A stretch of 32,533 bases of DNA, taken from Chara braunii. Lineage: Eukaryota; Streptophyta; Charophyceae; Charales; Characeae. This document shows, in pieces, positions 1 through 9,799 of this stretch (positions within the stretch are counted from its first letter, which is position 1; every line of letters starts with the position of its first letter). The translations under genes were made by a program, and so were the position numbers. The stretch covers positions 370,642 through 403,174 of the forward strand of contig BFEA01000250.1 in NCBI GenBank assembly GCA_003427395.1. Direction: 5' to 3'. The notes below the pieces were generated by a model. The model was not told where the DNA came from. It searched no databases and saw only the letters and a list, made by a program, of their open reading frames with translations.

Positions 1-1211
1 TATCTGAAAGCCATATCTCTGAGTTTTGAGTGGGCGCATGTCGCCAGTATGCTGCGTTGCTGTTTACATGCATGAAAAGTATGTTTGAGAACGAGTCTGA
101 TTGCATTATCAATTGTCCTGTATTGATTATCACTTGGCCTGCCTCAAATGCCAGGCATGAGCTTTGCTGTCTCTGAAAGAAGGCGGCTTTGCCGTCAGTG
201 TGATCCCATGTGCATGCCCTCAAGGAGTTTGGCTTTTTTTTTTAATTATTAATTTGAAACATTTCTCGAGTTATGTGCGTCATCCTTGCTCTGGGGCCAC
301 TCTTGTCTTCTCTGTATGGTTCCAATTTTAACGCATATCCCGTAGGACAGGAGTTCAAATAATTTATTTATGCATTTAATAAACAAAAATTATTCTGCGA
401 AACTGAAATACAATAACATGTAATGACCCGCCATAACACAGACTGAGAACACTGCTCATTTCTGAAGTTCTGCCGATGGAATGGATGCCTTGCCGAGATT
501 CCTGCATTCTGCTGTGTTTTCTAAGTCTGTTGTGTGCGTGCCTGTGGACTTGCGTGCCTGTCTGAGTGCTTCTCGGCATGAAGTGTGTGTGTGACCCGCA
601 AGGGTACTTGCTTGTTTGGCAGACCCGTAGGGCCGGTGCTTACCTGTGGCCGTGGCATTGAGGGTTGCAGCAGGGAAACACTCAAGTAGCGGAGCCAGGG
701 GCCCACGGTGCTTAGAGCAGTGGAAAAACACTCGAGTAGCAGGTAGGCCGGAACCGCACCCAGTAGCAGTAGATGTGCCGGGTACTCGAGGCCGAGCAGA
801 AGAAGACAAAGTTGGCATTTTTAGAGGCCCAGTAGCGGTAGGCTAGGTCTAGGCCGGTACCACTCCATCCAGTCCAAGTCTAGAGCCTGTACGGGCAATA
901 TCAGAGTCTGCAATGATATTTCCCTCCGAAAGGGAAGAGGTACCGGTTACTTGGGAGGCTGAGCGGCCTGGAAGTCACCGCCCAGGAGGCAAGCAGGCCG
1001 CTATATCAAGAGGCCGAGGCAAGAGCTCGGCCTCATTCTTCAGTGTGCAAGTTTGGCGACACGCTGCTGGAGCGCTGGCTGGAGTGGCGCTGGGTACTGC
1101 AGCGCTGCTGGGAGGAAGAAGCCGGGAGCTTCCACCTTGGCTATGGTGGAGCTCTACCAGTAGGAGGAGGAGGGAGAAGGGGACCAAGGAGGAGAGTGGT
1201 GGGGTACTTAC
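1..1211. other. no supported gene; GC-rich low-complexity stretch
   Basis: I see no convincing coding region here. The first 450 bases are AT-rich with no recognisable domain. From about 640 the sequence is GC-rich and Pro/Ser/Ala-like in several frames. Two minus-strand CAG|GTAAG splice-donor matches occur, one ending at 644 and one at 1212, the latter closing the exon-like ORF annotated next. Further minus-strand exons could lie here but none can be chained in frame. Confidence 0.4.
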
Positions 1212-1510
1212 CTGGCTATGGTAGACACCATCTTCATCACCTTGTTAGGCGCTGCATCTGGAAGGCCCCAGTGGGGGTAGTGCCGCATCAAGGAAGCTCG
1301 GGACAGAGTCAGGCATCGCGGTTGAGTGGGCAGCGGCATAGCTGCATGGAGTTGACCTGGGGACAGAAGGGCAGCGGCATAGCTGCTTTGGGTTGGAGGG
1401 AGAGCCCTCAGTACTCCAGCATAGCCTCGGCCCGTATGTAGAGGGAGAGGAAGGGTGGACATGGCTATGGTGGAGATGTGGGATTCGGACATTGATTCTG
1501 GTTCAGCCAT
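1212..1510 (-). CDS. possible protein-coding exon ending at a strong splice donor
   Basis: An ATG-initiated minus-strand frame runs about 99 codons (Pro-, Ser-, Ala- and Met-rich; it begins MAEPESMSESHIS). Its only terminator is the TAA inside a near-perfect donor, CCATAGCCAG|GTAAGT, so an exon ending at 1212 explains the frame better than a free-standing ORF. A pyrimidine-rich acceptor (ending GGTAG at about 1160) lies downstream on the same strand, but joining it there gives an early stop. No domain is recognised, and an 18-bp direct repeat (1328-1345 and 1369-1386) lies inside. It could be chance in GC-rich DNA. The splice reading is inference. Confidence 0.25.
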
Positions 1511-1547
1511 TCAACATTATTATTGTTATTTCTTGTTTGAATAAGAG

Positions 1548-1674
1548 GGGAGGAGATAAGGAGGAGGAGATTGGTTGGTGAGGAAGAAGAGCCTTGTCAT
1601 TGGTCTATGCTGGAGTACATCTTCTTCTTCTTTCTTACTTCTTCTTCTTCTTCTTTCCTTCTCTCTCCTCTCAA
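1548..1674. repeat. purine tract facing a (TTC)n pyrimidine tract
   Basis: A purine-rich stretch (GGAGGAGATAAGGAGGAGGA and similar, about 1548-1600) is followed within about 20 bases by a pyrimidine stretch dominated by CTT/TTC repeats (about 1618-1674). The halves are roughly complementary and could fold on each other, but the match is low-complexity. The open frames across it on either strand are explained by the triplet repeat. Confidence 0.6.
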
Positions 1675-2710
1675 GTTCATTCATTTCTTTTTGCAATTGG
1701 ACGGCATTGTACTTTCTGATGTTTGTATACTTCGAATTGGCCAAGATCGTAACAAACAACTCAACAGAGTGGAAACAAAACAAACAAACTTCTGAATCTT
1801 GTTCTCCGCCGTTGTGGAGATGAATTCATTTGAAGTTCTTCTGAACATCTTGTTCATGAGAGTGGCTTTCGCAAGCATGGGTATGAAGGTTTTGCAGTCT
1901 GTGAACAGCAGGTGGCTGTTTGCTGCACAACTGCAGAAAGGCACACACACATTCCGATTTCCTCCCATTGAACAGAGGGGAATCCTTCCTCCACGCAAAG
2001 AGAACCACCTTTACCGAAAGGGTTTAGAGTCTTTAGACACTCTACTCACTTTCTACACACATGGCAGTGATGAGTCAAAGGCGGTTTGACCTTCTTGCCT
2101 GCAAGAGCCAGACGAGGAAAGGAACACACACATTATCAGTGCGGCAACGATGAAGACACAACATGACAGCACCAGGAATTGAAGGCAGGGTGGGGATCAA
2201 TCAAACTCGTATCAGCTTCTTTTAGTAACCCTGGTTAAGTGGGCTGCTTTCACAAACTTGGATTTCCACGATCTGCATGCACACAATGGCCTCGTATGAA
2301 GAGGACAGCAAGATATGGTGTAAATAGGCCGAATGGAACCGAGCCTGGAGAGGAACTGCAGACAGATTCCTTAAGTTTCATTTATTGATTTCCACGTGCT
2401 CTAGGTCCGCAATGAACGAGTGCGCCATGCCCGTGGCCCTAGCTGTTATTGATATTTGGCATTTTCAGAAGGAAAAAAGTGCAAGTGAAGGACATCGTTC
2501 CAGAAGGACATCAAAATTGCAAATTCCCAAAACATAGTGACGCGCATCAGACCAGCAAGGCACCACCAGGCATGGAGCCTGCGGCTTAATTTGACTCAAC
2601 ACGGGGAAACTCACCAGGTCCAGACATAGCAAGGATTGTCAGATTGAGAAAGGATAAGACCAGCAATTCATTTATTGAATTTATTCCTTCTTATGCCACT
2701 TTTTTTATTA
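1675..2710. other. no supported gene
   Basis: Both strands were read and no domain, conserved motif or repeat family could be assigned. Short frames around 1799-2089 lack convincing composition. The stretch ends in an A/T-rich run that borders the minus-strand SINE-like copy. Confidence 0.4.
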
Positions 2711-2810
2711 AAAAAAACAGGGGTAGCCCCTAAGTTATAGTATCCACCCGGATTCCAACTCGTGATCTGTTTGGAAGAGTAACAAATATGTACCGATTCC
2801 GTGACAGGGG
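2711..2810 (-). mobile_element. tRNA-like SINE head, minus copy
   Basis: Read on the minus strand, this contains AACAGATCACGAGTTGGAATCC, which matches the plus copy at 3111-3133 (AACAGATCATGAGTTCAAATCC) at nearly every base. Similarity extends upstream (GGTACATA against GGTACACA) and downstream to a shared ACCCYTG end. The B-box-like part reads AGTTGGAATCC, close to the pol III consensus RGTTCRANNCC. The copy ends in an A/T-rich tail. A-box conservation is weak. A tRNA-derived SINE is the natural reading; the exact ends are not visible. Confidence 0.5.
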
Positions 2811-3067
2811 CGAGTCCCCTCTTGAAAGAATTAAGAGATTCTGGGTGTTAATCTTCGTTATTGACGGCCAGTCTCTCTTATAGCCCGTGCAAGTGGGATC
2901 CCACCCTAGGGCAGGTAAAAGTTCACACCCCTTCATGGACTCCATTGAAATGAAAATGGAAAATGCCCAAACAAACAAATCCATAAATAAAGTGGGATAA
3001 AACCCGGATAAACAAATAAGTTGAAATAACATTGTATCTATAGGTTCAGGATAGTACCACCTCAACA

Positions 3068-3160
3068 GACCAGCCAATGTGGCTGGATGGTACACACATG
3101 TACCTCTAGTAAACAGATCATGAGTTCAAATCCTGACGGAATCACATACACCACGACCCT
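3068..3160 (+). mobile_element. tRNA-like SINE head, plus copy with (TCAA)n tail
   Basis: An A-box-like TGGCTGGATGG (3080-3090, one mismatch to TRGYNNARNNG) is followed 32 bases later by AGTTCAAATCC (3123-3133), a full match to the internal pol III B-box consensus. The spacing is as expected for a tRNA-derived promoter. The T-arm does not fold well, so this is not a functional tRNA. The copy ends at ACCCTG and runs directly into TCAA repeats, as SINE tails often do. Together with the minus copy at 2711-2810 it forms an inverted pair. Confidence 0.55.
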
Positions 3161-3590
3161 GATCAATCAATCAACAATCAATCAATCAATCAATCAATAT
3201 CAATCAATAAGTTCCGCAGCCACCCAGACCCAGTTCCAGCTCTGGTACTCACCATCTCTGACACCACATGTCCCAAGCCAACCCAAAGTCAATCAATCAG
3301 AGCAATCAGCCAAATCAATCAAATCGATTTCAAATCACTAGCACCAAACAAATCAATCAGATTAACGGAATCAATCAAATGACTTCGATCAGTCCAATGG
3401 TCTATCGGTTCCCCTATCCCCCCATCCGCCCATTCTTCCATCTGTCCTTCATTCATCACTCTATCCCTCTAGCATTGCCTCCATCAATCCATCCATCTAT
3501 GCCATGCCTCCATGCATCTGTCTATTCATGAGTGCAGGTATCTATCCTGCAAGGATCCATCCAACCCACCCATCCGACATATTCATTCTC
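3161..3590. repeat. degenerate (TCAA)n then (CATC)n tetranucleotide repeats
   Basis: A fairly pure AATC/TCAA array (about 3163-3210) is followed by scattered copies of CAATCAATCA to about 3380. The stretch then becomes rich in CCAT/CATC words (about 3410-3580). The open plus frames rich in Asn-Gln-Ser-Ile here are a product of the repeat. It directly follows the SINE-like copy and may have grown from its tail. Confidence 0.65.
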
Positions 3591-3752
3591 TGATGGACCG
3601 TTCATACTGGAAGATTATGCAGCCTACCCTAGCAACTACACAATTGGCACGGTCTATTCTAAGGACAAGAAGCAAGCCATCCTTTTGTATGACTATACAA
3701 TTGCCTATTCTGTCCGCAAGCTGGACTATTATCTGTTTACACTAAGACCAAA

Positions 3753-3866
3753 CTACCGTCTTCACCCAAACCGATCACCTGGTCATTATCGCTGTACCTA
3801 GACTGAATTTGCCCCAAATGCAGCGGTAACGACTGCACATTCTATGCAGGCAGGTGAAGTTGGTAG
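3753..3866. mobile_element. foldback (MITE-like) element, copy 1
   Basis: This begins CTACCGTCTTCACCC and ends with the imperfect reverse complement GGTGAAGTTGGTAG, so it can fold on itself over nearly its whole length. The left arm shares a perfect 15-mer with the inverted right arm of the copy at 15815-15925, and both contain GGTNATTATCGCYGTA. It is more diverged internally than copy 2, especially in the right arm. No open frame or target-site duplication is apparent. It is non-autonomous if mobile. Confidence 0.6.
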
Positions 3867-4405
3867 TGCTAATACGAGGAGGAAAGATGCACAGTTTAAC
3901 AACTAGCCCACGGCAGCCCTCATAGTTGTTTAGCCTGCGATCAGTGGACAGGCAGGGTCACTGGGCTGTTTACCCTATCCCGCAAGAGGTGTGCAATTTG
4001 GAATGCTTTAAACCACTAGTACCTTTGCCAAGTGGGAAAATAGCGGGCCTCGGGTGGGCCTCCGACCTTTAAGGAGGCCGAAACGAAACGACAGCCGCCG
4101 ATCAGATTTATCAATGGCAGCCATCATCGGGCCCGACCTCCAATTTTTTAGGAGTTTGGGAAAACTGCCAGTTCTAAAGTTTTTCCATTTTCCCCAACAC
4201 TGGCGGAGGTACTAGTGGTCTCAGGCAATGAGCCCTCACAGGTATCGTGTTGATAAGGTGCTGCGCACCTAACAAACGGCAGAGCTATTATGAAAGAATA
4301 CGCAGAGCTTTCCAGCCACTTCAGCATGCCTGGACAGCAACACGACTTTCCAAAGCCTCTAGTGTCATGCACCCCGTTCCCTGCATGCTGCCAAACATGG
4401 AAACA
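3867..4405. other. no supported gene
   Basis: Nothing recognisable on either strand. Open frames are short and lack conserved motifs. Confidence 0.4.
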
Positions 4406-4640
4406 TGTCGATGTCGGCTGCGGAGGCCACCTGCACGTGATTCAAAAGGGTTGGAGAGACAGATAGAGACCAAGGAAGAGAGAGGATGGTGGACGGCACT
4501 GGAATGGTGCTATCCACATGACTCCCAACAAGCAGGACTTCTAAGGGGATGTAGTTGTCCATGTCAGGTAGCCAGGCCACCTGTACATGATTCAGAAGAA
4601 GCGGAGAGAGAGACAGAAACCAAGGCAAGGAGAGGATGAT
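4406..4640. repeat. imperfect direct duplication, period 150 bp
   Basis: The stretch at about 4406-4490 recurs at 4556-4640. Paired landmarks are AGGCCACCTGCACGTGATTC (4424) against AGGCCACCTGTACATGATTC (4574), followed by GGAGAGACAGATAGAGACCAAGG against GGAGAGAGAGACAGAAACCAAGG. The intervening 65 bases are less similar. This is a local duplication of old date with no coding sign. Confidence 0.6.
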
Positions 4641-4781
4641 GCAAGATACCTGAATTGATCTTGTCCCTCTGGAGACTCTTCAGCAACTATTTGTGCGGAT
4701 GTTCTCTCTAATTCTTTATTTATTTATTTGTTTGATTGTTTTTGCTCTCTGTAATTCTTATTGGGAAGTGAGGTGCATTGT

Positions 4782-5280
4782 GTTTTTTTTTTTTTTTTTT
4801 TTTTTTTTTTTGGGANAAATGCTCCAATCTATTCATGGGGAGCAACACATGCTGGGAACCGGGCCCAGCGCCCCATGTAGAATATACAAATGATTTGAAA
4901 TACCAGGGCCATTCCCTGGCTTCGGCTAAGAACAATCTGAAAACAGGAAGATTTAGGAAGAACGTGGATAAACTCAAGCAGCAATTACCACAAAAGTCCT
5001 TCGAATGCTCAGAACCCCTGGACTCCCCGACAAAACACTCTAAAATTCTCTAACACTGTCGAATTCCCTGCCGAGGTCTCCCAGGCCTCATGCCCCCACC
5101 CTGCTAGGTTACAAGGCAACACGACTCACTCCAGCTCCGGCCAGCGTCGTCCCGACAGCAACCCTTGGTTTTCCCTTGGAATGCCCGGCCCAAGGCATCC
5201 CCAGATCTCTCTACCAGGCCTCACGCTCCTGCTATCAACAGGTTACAGGGCAACCCCCCAGCACCGGCCAGCGTCGTTCT
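4782..5280 (-). mobile_element. poly(A)-tailed retroelement insertion (SINE or truncated LINE)
   Basis: On the minus strand the element ends in a run of about 30 A (plus-strand T, 4782-4811, with one ambiguous base at 4816). Just inside it lie two hairpins, GCTCC/GGAGC (4821-4825 with 4839-4843) and GCTGGG/CCCAGC (4851-4856 with 4864-4869), also found in the poly(A)-tailed insertion at 21576-21818. A 10-bp match GGTGCATTGT at 4772-4781 and 5281-5290 may be its target-site duplication, which would set the length at about 500 bp. No coding domain is seen. The right boundary is uncertain. Confidence 0.5.
5073..5280. repeat. diverged internal duplication, period 127-134 bp
   Basis: GGTTACAAGGCAAC (5107) recurs as GGTTACAGGGCAAC (5241). 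CCGGCCAGCGTCGT (5137) recurs exactly at 5264. CCAGGCCTCATGC and CCAGGCCTCACGC flank on the left. The two blocks lie within the presumed body of the poly(A)-tailed insertion, so the element may be internally dimeric. Confidence 0.55.
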
Positions 5281-5662
5281 GGTGCATTGTTACTTGCACA
5301 AGTTGAAGCTTCCTCAGCTGATGTGCTCAGCCATTTGCCTTCCAGAGCTGAACCGAAGAGATTGACCGACTGTACTTGGCCATGCAATTTGCTTCCCTAA
5401 GCAGAGCAGCCTACTGACAATCTCCCCCGGATCAACTTTTAAGCAGCAAGCAGTTTCGCCCAAGGCACAAGAAATAGATCTAAGAGATCAGCAGGTCACT
5501 TACAGCGTTTACACCAACGAGAGAACCCTTTCCCCTTTTCAATCTCAGGCTCTGACTTCAATGATTCAAGCGTTTCGGCATCTGCATCCTGGAGGTACAT
5601 CAAACAAAGGGTATGCATCAAAGATTCAAAACATATCTCTTGATGAACTTAGCAAATAACAT

Positions 5663-5749
5663 AGTACACAAGATCATCAGTCACATCCATCAGTACACAA
5701 GATCATCAGTCACATCCATCAGTACACAAGATCATCAGTCACATCCATC
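5663..5749. repeat. three perfect 29-bp tandem repeats
   Basis: AGTACACAAGATCATCAGTC plus nine further bases is repeated at 5663-5691, 5692-5720 and 5721-5749 without a visible mismatch. There are no spacers, so this is a minisatellite, not a CRISPR-type array. The surrounding 300-base stretches (5291-5662) hold nothing recognisable. Confidence 0.9.
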
Positions 5750-7040
5750 ACCCTAATCCCAACTCTTCCTCGAGTCTTGACTCTTGCCCGGAGCATTCTG
5801 GTCACCATTGTGACACTGGTCGATGATAATGCCAACGACCCACGCATGGAGGAGGTGATGAGTGCCATTAGAGTCATGCAAGGTAAAGAAAGATGATGTC
5901 CCATGTGAATTTTTTGCTAAATCTTTCACTATCAGTTCACTAGATGAGACAAGGTAACAAGAGTAGTCAGTTGTTGTGAAAGAGAAAAAAGAAAAAAGAA
6001 AAACAAAAAAAAACAAGGGCAGTCAGTGCCAAGGAAAGGCCGCTGTGTTCCGAGGTCAGATGATCAGCAACTGGAGAAGACTCTCCAGCACAGAAACTGG
6101 AATTCACAAACTAAACTGTGAAAGCATGGCCAATCGATCCTCAGGCATCTCAGGACTTGAAGCTAGAGGTGTCAGAAGAGTTCAAAGACTACGGAGGAAG
6201 GAGGGGGGCCAACCCAGGTCAACCTGGTTCAGCAACCCAAGTGTACTAGATGGAACTGGAGTGCCACGGTGGCTACAGGGTAAGAACGAATGCTGGGGAC
6301 CCTGGGTAAGAAAAGAAGAACAGAGAACCAGCCTTATCTGAGACGATGAAGGGCAATGATTACAACTCATAAGCCCTCTTATACATTAAGGGAACCCCTA
6401 AAGAACTGCCACAACCTCCAAGCAGCATCTAGAATTGAATAAAGCATGGGAAGAAATAACTTGGCCCACTCGATACTAAAAGCAAACGTGGGTGCCCATG
6501 TAATCCTGTCCTGCTGAGACACAAAGGACAATTTCTGGGCTCAAGACGGTGAGGACCCAAACCCTTGCTGAGACACAAGATGTATTTGCACAAACAAGTC
6601 TGTGGGCGGAGGTTTTGTTTCTGGTCCGGGCCTAAAGACGCTTGGCTGAACAAGTCGAAGGGTGGGACAAGAAGCTACTGCATCGTCTCAGCAAATAGCC
6701 TTTGACAGAGTCTATGGGTTATCTATAGTTCTGCCTATTCCCATGGAGTTCATTGCAGCACAGTTTGGGGAATGTGATGCGACGTATAACGTCAGCTTTC
6801 AACTTCATTTCCCACAAAGTTAACATTTTTGAGAAGGGATTGGGCGGGGGGTCTCGTTGATGCTGTTCACGACCAATGTTGCAGCCCTTTTCAAAATTGC
6901 TTTTGAGCAGCGAGGTTCACAATTGTGGTACATAAGCAGAGCTCTTGCTGATGCAGTTCATCTTCAACAATGATGGTCTTCGACGCCTGTTCTACACATA
7001 CTTGATTGCAGATGGAAGTAAGCACAGTCAATAGAAAGTC
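5750..7040. other. no supported gene
   Basis: I found no domain or repeat family here. Frames at 5976-6341 (plus) are Lys/Arg-rich because of an A-rich run at about 5975-6016 and do not resemble a known protein. Confidence 0.4.
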
Positions 7041-7043
7041 TCC

Positions 7044-7170
7044 CTTGCCCTCACTCTCCTTCCCTGACTCTCTCTCTCTCCCTTCTCCTTCATGCCCCCT
7101 CCCCCCCCCCTCCCTTCCTTCTCCCTCTCCTTTTCCCTTGCTCTCTCTCTCACTCTGTCTCTGCCTTCTT
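7044..7170. repeat. polypyrimidine (CT-rich) tract
   Basis: About 125 bases are almost wholly C and T, with CTCTCT runs and a C10-type stretch near 7090. The Arg/Glu-rich minus-strand frame across it is a consequence of this composition. It lies about 400-500 bp upstream of the promoter-like cluster at 7540, where pyrimidine tracts can influence transcription; a role is inference only. Confidence 0.7.
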
Positions 7171-7506
7171 CACTAGTTTTTCTCACACCTTCTGTCTGAC
7201 TCACATGGCCATTGCCCAATCCTCTGAACTCCGTGGTTAGTTTAACACCCAACTCCTTCCCTGCTTGCCATGCATCAAACCACATGTAAATCCCTTTCTC
7301 TACCCCTCTCTTCATGTCATGCATTTTTTTCTGCCATGAAGAAACGCACACACACGCACACATCCACTACTGCGTTTATTTTACTTGCTGATAAAGTATA
7401 ATCAAGATGTGGACTTTAGACATGTCAAGATCCCCTCAAGAGTGCACATCTACATATTGTTCCTGATTGACCAGCCAGAGTGAGTGGGATTCTGCCACTA
7501 CGTGAT

Positions 7507-7523
7507 TGTGTGTGTGTGTGTGT
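7507..7523. repeat. short (TG)n microsatellite
   Basis: Eight TG units directly upstream of the TGACGTCA element of the promoter-like cluster. Confidence 0.8.
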
Positions 7524-7539
7524 TTGATTGCTTGCTTGC

Positions 7540-7686
7540 TGACGTCATTGCAATAATTACAAGCGCCACGTGGCATTTTCCAGGTGTCACTCGCCACCAG
7601 TCAAGTAGCAACTCGTATCAACGCTGAAAGGTTATAAAATGTGCAGTGCACACCAGCTCGCCGGCCCGAGGCTCATCACATATACG
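7540..7686 (+). promoter_or_regulatory. bZIP/G-box and TATA promoter
   Basis: Within 150 bases, in the order of a classical plant promoter, lie the palindrome TGACGTCA (7540-7547, CRE/hex type), the ten-base palindrome GCCACGTGGC (7565-7574, a perfect G-box/ABRE core), TATAAAA (7633-7639), a plausible CTCATCAC initiator (7672-7679, about 40 bases after the TATA box) and an ATG at 7687. ACGT-core palindromes are bound by plant bZIP and bHLH factors, often in light or abscisic-acid responses (family knowledge). I infer an inducible plus-strand promoter. Which transcript it drives is unclear. Confidence 0.55.
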
Positions 7687-7719
7687 ATGGATCGGGTCAG
7701 TTCTCTCCAACTTCTCTGA
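7687..7719 (+). CDS. short leader ORF or first exon after the G-box promoter
   Basis: The first ATG after the TATA box opens a ten-codon frame (MDRVSSLQLL) ending in TGA at 7717. It may be an upstream ORF, or a first exon spliced at a weak donor (CGG|GTCAGT at 7696). If spliced, a following exon could start near 7856, after a U-rich stretch and AAATAAAG, in the Met/Gly-rich or Asp/Gly-rich frame that runs to about 8050. Neither option is supported by a recognised domain. The call rests on position relative to the promoter. Confidence 0.25.
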   Translation: MDRVSSLQLL

Positions 7720-8460
7720 TCTGGCCTGATGCAGCATCTAAGATTGATCCCCTGATGTGTTATCTAGGATTAAATCCTCACCAGATAATCCGACTTCGTC
7801 TGTTATGAATTACCATTATTGAATGATTATTCTTATTTTCTCACGCAAAATAAAGATGGCAGGAGTAGGATTGAGGATGGAGGCAGAGGCGGGAGGAGTG
7901 ACCCCAGGCCTGATGACGATGACAGCGACCATCATGAGGATGGCGATGACCCCGGCGATGGAGGGAGGAGGGCCCCCGATTGGGCCACGCAGACACACAA
8001 CACACAACACGCACACGGCGATGGGGGAAAGAGGAGGGGGGTGCTTTGTTGAAATTTCGACTGTGTTTGTTTTTTTTTTCTCACTTCTCAATGATCACCA
8101 TGCATGCAGGTTGAGGGATGATGAAGGACGAGAGGGGAGGAAGAGAGAGAAGACAACGGGAAGAGGAGAAGAAGGGAGTAGGACCAGAACGGAGGGACAA
8201 GAGCCGATGGATTTGCGTTTCTTACTCCGTGGTGTCGGATCTCTTCTTTTGTTCCAAACGGATTGATCACAGCAAAGGGAGGAAACAACCGAAGGAGAAA
8301 AACAGGAAACGGGGAAAATGGGTCGGAGGAGCAAGCATGGAGGGAGAAGAGGAGGGATGACAAAGACTAGAATTGAGGATAAAGAAGGACAAGGAGGGAT
8401 GATGGAGGGAGGAGGAGGGAGGAGGAGGAGGGAGAAGTAGAGAGGGGTGGATCTTACGCC
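7720..8460. other. G/A-rich stretch downstream of the promoter; possible exons
   Basis: From about 7856 to 8050 and again from 8110 to 8450 the sequence is strongly purine-rich on the plus strand, with open frames in several phases. A convincing acceptor-like stretch lies at 8071-8109 (T-rich run, then ATGCATGCAG). The frame at 8118-8360 has a hydrophobic patch (about ICVSYSVVSDLFFC) in a Lys/Arg/Glu-rich context. A spliced gene is possible, but I could not build a frame-consistent model. Confidence 0.3.
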
Positions 8461-9135
8461 GGGTGCCCCCTAGTCGGGTTATGGGCCAGATGCAAAAAGG
8501 GGGATTAAAGAAAAGAAAAGGGGGAAGGAAATAAAAGTGAAAGGAAGTCTTGCTTCAGAGTTGTGCGCCGATCTGGACACTCGCCCTATTTTGGGATGAT
8601 CTAGCGATTTCTGGCCGTTGTGGCGTTATAATTTCCCTTCCTTTTCTTGCTCTTTAGAGGTTGTTTCTTTCGGCTCATCGTCGCTTCGCGAGGAGTAAAC
8701 GTTTCGATTACGAACTCTGATTGTGACTCTATGGCCTAGACCGGCCCGGCGCTTCGTATATCTCTGTGGCTGATCTGTCCGACTGAGCGCCGCGCGATGG
8801 AGCCCCAAAAGAGAGACAACCCGCGGCCGCCTTGGTAGGAGGCTTATCACCCCCCGTGGAGAGTCATAAGCCCCCTCCTTGCCATCGGACATGGGTACCC
8901 ATTAGGGGTAATTCCGATGGCGCGTTTTAAAGAAAGAAGGGTGACCGGTTGGTATCCCATTATCGGACCGTCGCCTTAGGCCTGTAGTCATACCACCAGA
9001 GTTAGTGACTGATAGTAACACGGTGTGTCTGGTTCGTGGCCGTTGAGCTTCGGTTTTCCTAATTTTTCTTATAGATTAATTGATTTAATCTTTTATTAAT
9101 TATTTGAATTCCTCATTTAGAACGTGGGGGTCGGG
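8461..9135. other. no supported gene; AT-rich lead into the decayed coding block
   Basis: This begins with GC-balanced sequence of no recognised family. It turns AT-rich at about 9060-9120, with TTAATT-type runs, just before the ATG at 9136. That AT-rich lead could be the 5' untranslated region of the element whose coding remnants follow. Confidence 0.35.
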
Positions 9136-9246
9136 ATGAGTGGCAAGCCTATAAAGGACGAGGCAAATGAGTCCTCGCCTACGGTTTGCGGAAGGTATTC
9201 AGAGGCTTTCGCCGTGTTAGCGACTGGTGGAAGGAGTTACGAGTGA
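9136..9246 (+). pseudogene. decayed block fragment 1 (36-codon ATG frame)
   Basis: The frame starts at an ATG right after an AT-rich stretch and encodes 36 residues (MSGKPIKDEANESSPTVCGR at its start). It stops at 9244, but coding character continues in the next frame, which is open from 9221. A single frameshift in the overlap would join the two. Family not recognised. It is placed as the 5' end of the decayed block because nothing coding-like precedes it. Confidence 0.35.
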
Positions 9247-9799
9247 GGAGCGGTGTTCGCGAGAAAGGAAGGGGGAGACTGAGTGCGCGTACCCTGAGTA
9301 CCGTGGCCCTGTTGATAGAGAGATCGTAGCCATGGTGCGGAGCAGCGGGCTCTACGGCTACAGGCCTAAGTACCTCCAATTTATCTAGACATGGGAGCGA
9401 ATGACCGAGGAAGGGCCTACCGTAACAACAATTCTGGACTACATCGGCTGTAATCAAGAGGCGAGGCTGAAAATTAACGTCGAGGGGGGCAAAGAAGAGG
9501 AAATGAGGGTGGACCAAGGCTTGCAACTGGCTATTACAGAGGCCAGATACCGTGTCGAGAGGAGGTGCAGGAGGGACGGTGTGACGGACGAGATAAAGGT
9601 AAGAATTGTGTACCACGAGGAAGAGACCTCTACAGACACTGCTGAACGCGAGCAGCGGCACCTAGATCGAGACACGGAGGCGAAGAGCGACGCGAGTGAT
9701 TTGGAGGCCACGACCCAGTCCTGGCACGGTCTGGACCAGTGGCGACGGGACCACCCTCCGGCTGGATCAATGGAGGACGGCCCAGAGGCCAGTTCATGA
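9221..9799 (+). pseudogene. decayed block fragment 2 (192 codons, one internal TAG)
   Basis: The frame is open over 192 codons except for one TAG at 9386-9388 that sits between two protein-like stretches (GLYGYRPKYLQFI before, TWERMTEEGPTVTTILDYIG after), as expected for CAG to TAG decay. The product would be charged and mixed alpha/beta in look, with an acidic, Glu/Asp/Arg-rich C-terminal third. No known domain is recognised. The closing TGA overlaps the ATG of the next frame (ATGA at 9796). Unbroken length and composition argue against a chance frame. Confidence 0.4.

Noticed and set aside
2730-3095. 121-codon minus-strand frame with a hydrophobic middle
   Set aside because: It runs through both SINE-like heads and the spacer between them; no domain, and the repeat content explains part of it.
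5663-5749. CRISPR-like direct repeats
   Set aside because: The units are contiguous with no spacers, and the context is eukaryotic.
7028-7363. Arg/Glu-rich minus-strand ORF
   Set aside because: Its composition is a direct product of the polypyrimidine tract on the plus strand.
8118-8360. Lys/Arg-rich 80-codon frame as a nuclear protein
   Set aside because: The purine-rich composition produces it; no motif, and no consistent splice frame with upstream sequence.
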